From contig OX463824.1 of assembly GCA_949825045.1 (NCBI GenBank), positions 24,784,501 through 24,848,500 of the forward strand: 64,000 nt of DNA. The letters run 5' to 3'. This document shows positions 47,907 to 58,100 of the stretch, piece after piece. Within the stretch, counting starts at the first letter, position 1. Every line of letters starts with the position of its first letter. Under the pieces are notes generated by a model. It searched no databases. It was not told the DNA's origin and saw only the letters and a list, made by a program, of their open reading frames with translations. This DNA comes from Argyresthia goedartella. Its lineage: Eukaryota; Arthropoda; Insecta; Lepidoptera; Argyresthiidae. Made by a program: the position numbers and the translations under genes.

Positions 47907-48398
47907 GTCTCTTCTTTCTACTCCTCGGCATAACAATGCCGCTTACAAACACTCGTTTAGGTTAACGGCGATCCGACTGTGGAACGCACTTCCCTGCGCT
48001 ATTAGAGATAGTCCCTCAATTTTCACTTTTAAGACAAGATTGAAAGAGCATTTCCTTTCTCTTTCGTGATAGGTACTTTTATATATGTATATATAAGTAG
48101 TATATGTTTGATATATATTTTATTTTTTGCTTTTGTATTTTATTTAGTGTAAATCATTTACTATATCATTTATTTTATTTTCATTCATTCATTTTTTTAT
48201 TATATCATTTATTATGTTTTAGTTGTAAACAATTAGATGTGTACAGTTTTATTGCGCACTAGGACTCTCCTGTTGCACAATTTTTCCTGTCCTGCCTAGG
48301 TTTGCTGGTAGAAATCTCTCTTTAGAGATAAGCTCGCCTTTGCTCATAAAATGTTTTGTTACCTTACTATTAAGATTTCTGTGCAATAAAGAATAAAG
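47907..48398 (+). mobile_element. 5'-truncated LINE inserted in the 42-bp satellite
   Basis: The start still codes: RNNAAYKHSFRLTAIRLWNA, LPCAIRDSPSIFTFKTRLKE, HFLSLS, stop (about 47926-48070). This is the familiar C-terminus of Jockey/CR1-type ORF2 (LWNxLP, FKxxLKxH). A 3' UTR and tail GTGCAATAAAGAATAAAG follow. Satellite sequence resumes directly on both sides, with ATGT at each junction as a possible target duplication. Confidence 0.8.
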
Positions 48399-50368
48399 AA
48401 TGTGGCAAGCACGGCCAAGGTTGTATATAATGTAAAATAGTATGTGGCAAGCACGGCCCAGGTTGTATATATTGTAAAATAGTATGTGGCAAGCACGGCC
48501 CAGGTTGTATCTAATGTAAAATAGTATGTGGCAAGCACGGCCCAGGTTGTATCTAATGTAAAATAGTATGTGGCAAGCACGGCCCAGGTTGTATCTGATG
48601 TAAAATAGTATGTGGCAAGCACGGCCAAGGTTGTATATGATGTAAAATAGTATGTGGCAAGCTCGGCCCATGTTGTATCTAATGTAAAATAGTATGTGGC
48701 AAGCACGGCCCATGTTGTATCTAATGTAAAATAGTATGTGGCAAGCTCGGCCCAGGTTGTATCTAATGTAAAATAGTATGTGGCAAGCACGGCCCATGTT
48801 GTATCTGATGTAAAATAGTATGTGGCAAGCACGGCCCATGTTGTATCTAATGTAAAATAGTATGTGGCAAGCACGGCCCATGTTGTATCTGATGTAAAAT
48901 AGTATGTGGCAAGCTCGGCCCAGGTTGTATCTGATATAAAATAGTATGTGGCAAGCTCGGCCCAGGTTGTATCTGATGTAAAATAGTATGTGGCAAGCTC
49001 GGCCCATGTTGTATCTGATGTAAAATAGTATGTGGCAAGCACGGCCCAGGTTGTATCTAATGTAAAATAGTATGTGGCAAGCACGGCCCATGTTGTATCT
49101 GATGTAAAATAGTATGTGGCAAGCACGGCCCATGTTGTATCTGATGTAAAATAGTATGTGGCAAGCTCGGCCCATGTTGTATCTAATGTAAAATAGTATG
49201 TGGCAAGCACGGCCCAGGTTGTATCTAATGTAAAATAGTATGTGGCAAGCTCGGCCCAGGTTGTATCTAATGTAAAAAAGTATGTGGCAAGCACGGCCCA
49301 TGTTGTATCTAATGTAAAATAGTATGTGGCAAGCACGGCCCATGTTGTATCTAATGTAAAATAGTATGTGGCAAGCACGGCCCATGTTGTATCTGATGTA
49401 AAATAGTATGTGGCAAGCACGGCCCATGTTGTATCTAATGTAAAATAGTATGTGGCAAGCACGGCCCATGTTGTATCTGATGTAAAATAGTATGTGGCAA
49501 GCTCGGCCCAGGTTGTATCTGATGTAAAATAGTATGTGGCAAGCACGACCCATGTTGTATCTGATGTAAAATAGTATGTGGCAAGCTCGGCCCAGGTTGT
49601 ATCTGATGTAAAATAGTATGTGGCAAGCTCGGCCCATGTTGTATCTGATGTAAAATAGTATGTGGCAAGCACGGCCCAGGTTGTATCTAATGTAAAATAG
49701 TATGTGGCAAGCACGGCCCATGTTGTATCTGATGTAAAATAGTATGTGGCAAGCACGGCCCATGTTGTATCTGATGTAAAATAGTATGTGGCAAGCTCGG
49801 CCCAGGTTGTATCTAATGTAAAATAGTATGTGGCAAGCACGGCCCAGGTTGTATCTAATGTAAAATAGTATGTGGCAAGCTCGGCCCAGGTTGTATCTAA
49901 TGTAAAATAGTATGTGGCAAGCACGGCCCATGTTGTATCTGATGTAAAATAGTATGTGGCAAGCACGGCCCAGGTTGTATCTAATGTAAAATAGTATGTG
50001 GCAAGCACGGCCCAGGTTGTATCTAATGTAAAATAGTATGTGGCAAGCACGGCCCAGGTTGTATCTGATGTAAAATAGTATGTGGCAAGCACGGCCAAGG
50101 TTGTATATGATGTAAAATAGTATGTGGCAAGCTCGGCCCATGTTGTATCTAATGTAAAATAGTATGTGGCAAGCACGGCCCATGTTGTATCTAATGTAAA
50201 ATAGTATGTGGCAAGCTCGGCCCAGGTTGTATCTAATGTAAAATAGTATGTGGCAAGCACGGCCCAGGTTGTATCTAATGTAAAATAGTATGTGGCAAGC
50301 TAGGCCCAGGTTGTATCTAATGTAAAATAGTATGTGGCAAGCACGGCCCATGTAGTATCTGATGTAAA
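48399..50368 (-). repeat. 42-bp satellite, segment 3 (about 47 copies)
   Basis: Same unit as segment 1. A rare unit with GGCCAAGGTTGTATATGATG appears at 48623 and again 1,470 bp (35 units) later, each time within the same series of seven variant units, showing block duplication. Confidence 0.96.
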
Positions 50369-50724
50369 GCGTATATATTGTACAATTGACTAAAGTAAAC
50401 TTATTCTATCAAATGAAAAGTTTTGAATTTGTATTATTTCTAAACCATTGACAACCCTGCCGCGTACAAGACTTCTGTAGGGCGGTCAAGTATAGGGTGA
50501 AGCAAGTCGCCGCTAATGTCCGTCTCAAAGAGACATCCTACATTCATACTTATCATACCGGTATTAGTTGACAACCCCTGGAAAGAGGGTAAGACTTTCC
50601 TATACAAGGTATCACTGGAAGGTCGAAATGTGATTCCAAATAAGTAATGCTTGGGGTAGATAATTAGGCAGCTGATGTGTTCTAAAATAGGCTGGACGTT
50701 TACAGGACAATAACATCATAACGG

Positions 50725-50963
50725 CAGTAACCCTGCCTTCGAAGCCAAGGGTCCCGGGTTCGAGTCCCGGTGAGGGCAAATATTTGTTTGATGAGAACGG
50801 ATGTTTGTACCCTAGTCATGGTTGTTTATCTATCTAAGTATAGTATTTATCTATATAAGTATGTGTATCGTTATCGTGTACCCAAGATACAGGGAATCCT
50901 AGTTAGGGGCTAGATCAATGTGTGTAAATAGTGTGCAAGGTATCATTATTATTATCATTACAA
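50725..50963 (+). repeat. SINE family B, near full length
   Basis: Head ACCCTGCCTTCGAAGCC with B-box GGTTCGAGTCCCGG, body GTTGTTTATCTATCTAAG, 3' module AGGGAATCCTAGTTAGGGGC and tail CAAGGTATCATTATTATT. This copy serves as the reference for the other family B fragments in the window. Confidence 0.83.
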
Positions 50964-51104
50964 ATGGTTGTTTTGTAATCAGTTATAGTAATAGACATCT
51001 ATCTTGATATTTATCATACCGGTAAAAAATTGGCGACCCCTGGAAAGGGGTTATGAATGTCAATACCACTGAAAGGTCTATATCGAAGTAAATAAGTGAA
51101 TAAA

Positions 51105-51195
51105 TGTAGACCACTAATGTACCCACCAAGGGGCACAGGGCTTTACCCGAATACGAGTTAGATTAAGCCATACTCCATCAGGCTGGCTCGGCGCG
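51105..51195. repeat. Dispersed repeat shared with 25886-25975
   Basis: ACCAAGGGGCACAGGGCTTT and GTTAGATTAAGCCATACTCC are common to both places. Confidence 0.55.
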
Positions 51196-51269
51196 GGTTA
51201 ATTTCAAAGTAATTAGAAATCGTTCTAAATAATTGAGCTTTGGTGGAAATGACATGATAAATAACTAAA

Positions 51270-51670
51270 AACCGGTCAAGTGCCAGTCGACCTCGCGCAC
51301 GAAGGGTTCCGTGCCACCGTACAATGGTAGGGATGGTGTGGAGTGAATAGTTTGGATTTTACATAGCAAAATGTTGTTTACAAAGTTATTGGTGCGGCTA
51401 CTTTGACACTCCATGCACGTAACCAGGTGCATTCATAAGTTTGTATGTGGTATTGAAATAATTGTTGTATGGGAGCCCCCTTAAATATTTTTTTTTTCTG
51501 TTTTTTAGTATTTGTTGATATAGCTGCAACAGTTAATCTTTATCTTTTTAATTTAATCTTTCTAACTATCACGGTTGATGAGATACAGCCTGGTTACAGA
51601 CGGACGGACGGACGGACAGCGGAGGCCTTAGTAATAGGGTCCCGTTTGGCACCCTTCGGGGACGGAAACA
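51270..51670 (+). repeat. Dispersed GGGTTCCGT / GACGGACGG repeat
   Basis: It starts GGTCAAGTGCCAGTCGACC with GAAGGGTTCCGTGCC and ends GAGATACAGCCTGGTTACAG, (GACG)n and GGGTCCCGTTTGGCACCC. A shorter relative lies at 59020-59145. Confidence 0.6.
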
Positions 51671-52044
51671 TGGAAAAGTATTATGATTGTTAATCGTGTA
51701 TAGAAATATTAGTACATAAAGCAACCAACAACTAATCAAGTTGTATTAATTGATCTCAACCTAGGACATGTCATTTGCATCTTGTAAATTCAATATATTT
51801 GGTTGAAATATTGAAGTATCATCAAAATAAAGATATTTTAATAATATATTACCTTTGCATTTATTACTTTATCCCCTAAACTATACCCCGAAGCAACCCT
51901 CATCATATTCCTCTGACATAAGTCGATAGAGCGTAGAAAATAAATAGACATTAATAAGATTTATTTTGCCTTTTTACGCTGATATGAATCTACAGAAAGG
52001 AGAAAAAAAAATATATAATAAATCGATGTAAGGACGACTGCCCC

Positions 52045-52580
52045 AGTGAAGTACAGGCATTATACCCCGCGATACACAATTGTATTCACAATGGCTGAAT
52101 GGCTGAGTATTAGTATTCCATGTTTCAAAAGTTTCAGGAAATTATCAGAATATGTGATTCTGAATATATAATCGTAAATCTCCTGTGTGATAAGAAACTG
52201 AAAGTATATTTTTTTAAATGGGCAGAAAATGTAAAAACATTAAAACTCTTTCAATATTATGTACCTATACAAGCATCAGGGTGATTTGATGAACGTAAAT
52301 ATCCGGTGTTGCAAGCCCTATGACATTCTGATTGCATATTTAGACATAGAAATATCGCTAGTTCCTATGTAATATTTTCAACGTCCAAGCCTGACTGACG
52401 TTATGCTGTCGTTTTAGTAAACAAAAGTTCCGGGAAAATAAAGCAAAAATCTATTAATTATTTCCTACAAGTTCTTACAAAATAAATACAGACTCAGTAA
52501 TTTAAAAAATATTTTTGATATATTGACTAGTGAGAAGTCTTTGTATATTGCTAATGCAGTCGTTTAGCCATCTCCTTTTT
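52045..52580. repeat. Diverged long repeat, copy 2
   Basis: Shares the ordered landmarks of 23880-24440 (GCGATACACAATT, GTGATTTGATGAACGTAAAT, GTTATGCTGTCGTTTT, GCAGTCGTTTAGCCATCTCC) with many substitutions and small indels. It begins soon after the repeat at 51270-51670. Confidence 0.65.
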
Positions 52581-53329
52581 GGAACAGTGACCGTAGTACC
52601 TAGTAGGTATTGTGCCTCTGCCACCCCGTATGGGAAAACGCGTTACGCTATGTTGTTGTTGACAGTATTCCAATATTTTACAGAGATTTCATAGTTTTTT
52701 GTCTTCACTACGCTGTAAATATCATCTAAACAAAAAATATTACCCTCCTTCTGGTGCAGTCGGGTAAAAAGGCATGAATATATCAGGATATCTAGTCACG
52801 AGCGCAGATGTATATCGGACGCTGCATAAATCATCTGTAGATGTTATTTTTCTCAATCCTTATTCCTAAACTTTCGTTTAGTTATAAGGATTTGGGTATA
52901 GTTTAACGTTAGGATCGGGCCATTGTAAAATGCCCAAATATCGAAGTGAAATTGACTGTTATCAATTTATTCATTTATCTGTTATTTACATTAATTATTT
53001 TTGCCATTACACCAAAAGCCAGATCGACACAAGTATACACGAAATAATTACAAGATACAATAACAGTTTAATTAAAATAATATTCAATTTGTTTCAATAG
53101 TATAGCGTCACGACATTTCTATCACTGGGTGGCAGAGGCGCAATTGTGCACATTTAATTTAATTCAATAAATAATCATATTATACATTCGTAATCATATA
53201 ATGCACACATTCAATGACAAATGTATTTCTTAAATACGCAGTCATCTCGCAGAACCTGCCACATTCTTGCACTATATCAAACATACTATATAAACAGATC
53301 ATTCAATGGTGCCGCAGCAACAGTGTGCT

Positions 53330-53630
53330 GAGGGTGTCCGGACCAGGGGAAACTGCCGGCGCGCCACCGTGCGGTGCGTGCCGCCCGCTAGCAGCTGGTG
53401 CCTACGCGCGCGTCATCGACTCTATTGAACGCCTGACGGAAGTCCAGACAGGCGACGTCCACTTAACATCCCCGATGCACGCTTTCCGAGACCATCTCGA
53501 CCAACGTCGGAGTAGGTGGTTACTGAGCGACTGCTCCAGAACCCGCGTTGCGAGTCGCACAAATGCGGTGCAATCTGCGGACTGATTTTGCCATAAATGA
53601 TTGCCTCAAATAGATCAGTCATATGTTACA
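53330..53630 (-). pseudogene. LINE reverse transcriptase fragment, frameshifted
   Basis: One minus frame reads FEAIIYGKISPQIAPHLCDS, QRGFWSSRSV (the region before motif A). Shifted by a base further on it reads VDVACLDFRQAFNRVDDAR, which contains RT motif A (LDFxxAFxxV). GC is much higher than the neighbourhood. Confidence 0.7.
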
Positions 53631-53714
53631 TTCGAAATTGCAATAATTGCGGTAAACTTGCTTTTTTGATATGTTGTTTGGGTCCCCTTAGGCAGTATTT
53701 TTCCAGATTCGCAG

Positions 53715-53811
53715 CACTCTGAAATATACGGGGGTTGAGTTATTGCTATAGCTATAGTTAGCGCTATAGCGGTTTTTCAGCAATAACTCAACCCCCGTAC
53801 ATTTCAGAGTG
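53715..53811. repeat. Near-perfect inverted repeat: 33-bp arms, 31-nt loop
   Basis: CACTCTGAAATATACGGGGG... (53715-53747) and 53779-53811 differ at one base. GTTGTTTGGGTCCCC occurs just outside both arms in direct orientation (about 53675 and 53811). The loop holds TATAGCTATAG. Confidence 0.9.
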
Positions 53812-54104
53812 TTGTTTGGGTCCCCCCAAACAACAATTTCAGAAATTTTATGTGTACGATGACTAGCCTAAAACAACTTTAGCAATAAACTCAGGATCGC
53901 AATCGGCGTTGAAGTATTACTGAATTACTGAAGTATTCAACGCCGAACATCTTTGACGGCGCAACTCTTATGCGCACGATGTGGGGAAAATATCCACGGC
54001 ATGGTATACCTCACGCGTGACAGGATTGGATTGTTAGAGAACTATCGTCGATATTAACCGGTGGGTTGGACATAAACAAAATCAAAGTCAGTGTAAAAGT
54101 TCTT

Positions 54105-54360
54105 TATTACTGTAGATATTTACATATAGTTAGCAAACGTCATTTTCTGCCCTTCTCTACATTGGACCACTTGGGAGAAGCAGTGCGTAAAAACTCCCAC
54201 AGATTCATTTTTAGATCTCTTTTAAAAATTGCTTGTGCTTAACCAATACAAATATTACAATATTAGTTATTATGATTAATAAGCAGGAACAAATAATTAC
54301 ATAATTATTGACAGCAAGGTCTGTGTTGAGCTAGATTAACCCCATACAGTCTCGTGATTT
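54105..54360 (-). repeat. LINE 3' end (TTTGAC family) upstream of DLST
   Basis: The minus strand contains GTCCAATGTAGAGAAGGGC, TATATGTAAATATCTACAGT and GCTCAACACAGACCTTGCTG, as at 59815-60115. Confidence 0.7.
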
Positions 54361-55112
54361 AAGTAATCTTGAACATTGTGATATCACTTTCTCGACAAAG
54401 TCGCTGCTTTTTAAATTGCCCAAATGACAATTTAAAAACCTGAACACACCCGGGACTTAGACAACTCACAACAATCTTTAGAAAATGAAACGATCCGATA
54501 CTACTCTACAAAAATAGTGCTTGAACTCACTCACAAAAATAACTAAACGAAACCGAACAGTTTCAGGATACAGCCGTATGATGATGTTGATAATAAGAAT
54601 CTCTAGAGAACAGAACCTTTGAAAACTTATTCGTTGTTGAAACTACCATCGACATCTGTTATCGAAAAACAACTACAGCTTAACTGACTGGGCTATCAAT
54701 TCAACACCCTAGCGCCACCAGTTTCGGATAGCAGAATTAAGCGCCACTAGCACCTCTAGCGTCGAATAGGATTACTAAGCGCCACTAGTGCGTCTGGCGT
54801 CGAATAGAGGAACTAAGCGTCATAGCACCTCTAGTGCGTGATAGCAGTACCAATCAACACTAGCGCTGCCTATAGTTCTATAGGTGCAACTTTAAACTTG
54901 GGTAAACAGCGACATCTACTATCGAGTAGATTTACTAAAATAAGGCAGGCTATAAAAAAGGTTTCTTCTAGAATTTGAAACTGGCTTCTTTTCAAAAAAG
55001 TAAAAAACATTTAGACAATGACATTGACACAAGATGCTGTCTGCTACTCAGATGACTAAGTTTGTTTTATGTTTCTTTAGATAATTTTATAAGAATAAAA
55101 CACCAGTTTATT
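54361..55112. other. DLST 5' flank
   Basis: Contains irregular repeats of GCGCCACTAG / CTCTAGCGTCGAATAG (54710-54880). A promoter is expected here but no TATA or initiator was convincing. Confidence 0.4.
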
Positions 55113-55139
55113 ATGTTCAAGAGAAATATTTTACGAACC
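55113..55139 (+). CDS. DLST: DLST coding exon 1 (start codon, presequence)
   Basis: This exon has only nine codons, MFKRNILRT, ending in phase 0 at a consensus GTAAGT donor (55140). The positive charge and lack of acidic residues fit the start of a mitochondrial targeting peptide. The ATG was chosen because the frame joins exon 2 in phase and the combined peptide is a typical presequence. A TTTCTTTAG at about 55072-55080 could be the acceptor of a 5' UTR intron, but this is not established. Confidence 0.8.
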
Positions 55140-58100
55140 GTAAGTATGGGATTTGCGTGATATATGATTCAGTAGAAATTATGACACTTTCCTGAAAATC
55201 TAAAAATAATGTGCTGGTTTGTTTGTTGTCATTTACAGGCGAATTTGGGCAAATCCGTTGTAATTGGACTCAATACATTGAAGACTTTCAGAAGTCTTAA
55301 TACAACTAAAGTTTTTAAATTGTGAGTATCATTTGAATCACAGACTCACGAAGACCGAAGGAATGCTACTCAAATAATGTCATACATCTGTCAGTTAGGA
55401 CTCTTACCTCCGATTTCTGAATTGAGAATTTCATTACTACTTAAGTAGCTTCGTTGACACTAGTGCCATGATGGAACAAATGATAATGTTTATCAACACT
55501 AGTTCCACTATGAATAGAACTTGAAATAATGGAATATAATAATCTTACAAATTTATGTTGTCCTGGTACTTTTACACCTAGATACATGCTAGAAAGTGGT
55601 GGTATTTGTAAAGATTTTACTTTGTTCATAAAGAAAACCTATGATTTTGTTTAACTTGAATATGTTTTTTATTCTTAAAATCTCGCAAAAAAAGTTAATA
55701 ATTTAAAAGTTTGCAACTATCGAACACCTAAAGTGGAACTAGTGATAAGGAAGTTATCATTAGTACCATTATTTCTGGTTCCATTCATAGTGGAACTAGT
55801 GTTGATAAAAATTATCATTAGTTCCATCATGGTACAAATCATGGTCCTAGTGTCAACGAAGCCATAATTATTGTTCTGTCACTGCAGATTTCACAAAAAA
55901 TAATGTGACGAAACGATAATTAAGTATTAACTTAGTGAATTTCTCAGTTCGGAAACCGGCGCGTGTGGACTGTGTGCGTTCGGATTCGATTTGTGAAAAC
56001 GAATCAAAACCATTTTATTGTAAGGGCTGTGTGGGTTCGGAATTGATTATTGAAAACGAATCAGAACTATTTATTGTTGATGGTGAAACTTCCACCATTA
56101 ATATCAACTTTGAGAAATTGACTGATGTGAGGGAGGCTAGTGTATCATTAGAGAGGCCCATTAATTTAGCTCTTTCGGTACGGGATGAGCTGGAGTATGA
56201 AGTGTACATGCGGATTTAATTACGAACGCCGGATTAACTCGGTCGCGATCCGCGGGGTGCTCTGTCCAGCCTGTGCAAAGTCACGGGATACTTTGCACGG
56301 CAAACGTCAAATCGCATACATTCTCTTACCGCCTTAACCTAAGAGTAATAGTATAAAGAAGAGTGTCCATCGCCATACAAAGCGATCGAAAAATAGCTCA
56401 TTTGTAACAATCTAGATGTCGCTCATAGTATTTTTCATCACTTAATTGTAATTTCAGTCTTCACCACAATCTCATATTTGTAATATTCGCCGTTCTTATC
56501 AGCAAGGTGGATGGCCGAGCGGTTCATCTTCAGACTTTCAAGTGGTTGATCGTGGTTCGATTCTCAGTGCGGACAAATTACCTTTTGTATGTTGTTTATA
56601 AGGTTTTATTTATTGAGCCAAAGTGTTTTTTATTTATTTAATGTAGTTACTGCAAATACATAGTATTGCGATCAACTTTTGTAATTAACTTTCTAACACG
56701 TGCGCGGCGCTTCACGCGTATTTTTAGGGTTACCTACCTTAAAAAGGAAAAATTATCCAAATACATAACGCAAACAAGCTGCACAGCGAGCGAGATCCTC
56801 TGGACCAGGAAAGCCCCAGAGCCGTAGTTTAATCAGAATTAGAGCAGTTGTCAAAACCTCGGTCCCTCAAACGACGACTCCCAATGTCTTTGTCCTTGTC
56901 ATTACTTGAATATTACAGGTAAACTATAGATAAATGTATGGTCTAAATAGAGGGAGCACAATTTCTTACGATACCACATACAAACTTATAAATTATCTGA
57001 TAACATACACACACGGAGCATGAAAAACCAATAACTTTGTAATTAACATTTTGCTGTATTACATTAGAATAAAAAAAAACCTATTCACTTAATTGTGCGG
57101 TGGTAAGGAACTCTTCGTTTGCGAGCACGAATTGCACTTCCGTACCATTTTACAAGAAAACTTAAGCACTAAAAAAACAAGAAAAATACTTGGATTTGAA
57201 CCCAGAACATTCAGATTTCGCAACTGATATCGAACCAATTGCGTCATCATATTGTTTCGATAAGTCACGAAATTTAAGATCATGTTTTGAATTATATTGA
57301 GATCTAATCTGGTCTTATAAATCTCTAACGCCACCTAGGGCATTATAACGTACAAAAAACAGGCGGCGGTCTCTGTCTAAGCAAGCAGCAAACAGGGCTA
57401 ACGCCATCTGTGTCTGGACGGCAATGTTAGCTTTCTTCCGGAGCACGATTTTTTGTTCGGGATGGCTAGTCTCCTTATATTATTAGTCTATGGCCTTACT
57501 CAGTAATTTAGTGAACCATTAATCCGATTCCAAATTTAAACAAAATATCATTCATTAGGTAATCGTTAATTAATCATTAAACAAGTTAGCGAATGCAATT
57601 TGGCTAGGGGGGCGGAACACCAGGACCGCGGCCCGCGTCCCGCGTGCCACGTTTCCACGCATTACAATACATAATAATAATGATAAACACTATTTACACA
57701 CATTGATCTAGACCCAAACTAGGATTCCCTGTATCTTGGGTACTAGACAACGATGCACATACTTATATAAATAAATATTATACTTAGATAGATAAACAAC
57801 CATGACTAGGGTACAAACATCCGTTCACATTAAATTAATATTTGCCCCCACCGGGACTCGCACCCGGGACCCTTGGCTTCATAGGCAGGGTCACTTAAAT
57901 ACTTACAAGGTCACTTGCGGGTGTTACGACAGTAAAACAGCCCAACTGAGTCTCCGTTAAACTTTGAGTTGTAGGTTACTTGAGACGCAGATGCACAACT
58001 TCCAAATCAGTTTGACTGGTGTACGGTTCACACTTGACCGTACTCACCGCGGCCTCACGCGCGTTCTACTTAATCGGTCTAACGTCAGCTATGTTATTTC

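Noticed and set aside
48249..50351. A 700-codon frame and an overlapping 633-codon frame
   Set aside because: Same satellite; the longer one ends by running into the truncated LINE tail. No start context, domain or sign of selection.
57425..57480. Possible alternative DLST first exon ([20 protein letters not shown])
   Set aside because: It looks like a presequence, but ends in a stop without a donor in phase with exon 3. The 55113/55239 pair fits all phases.
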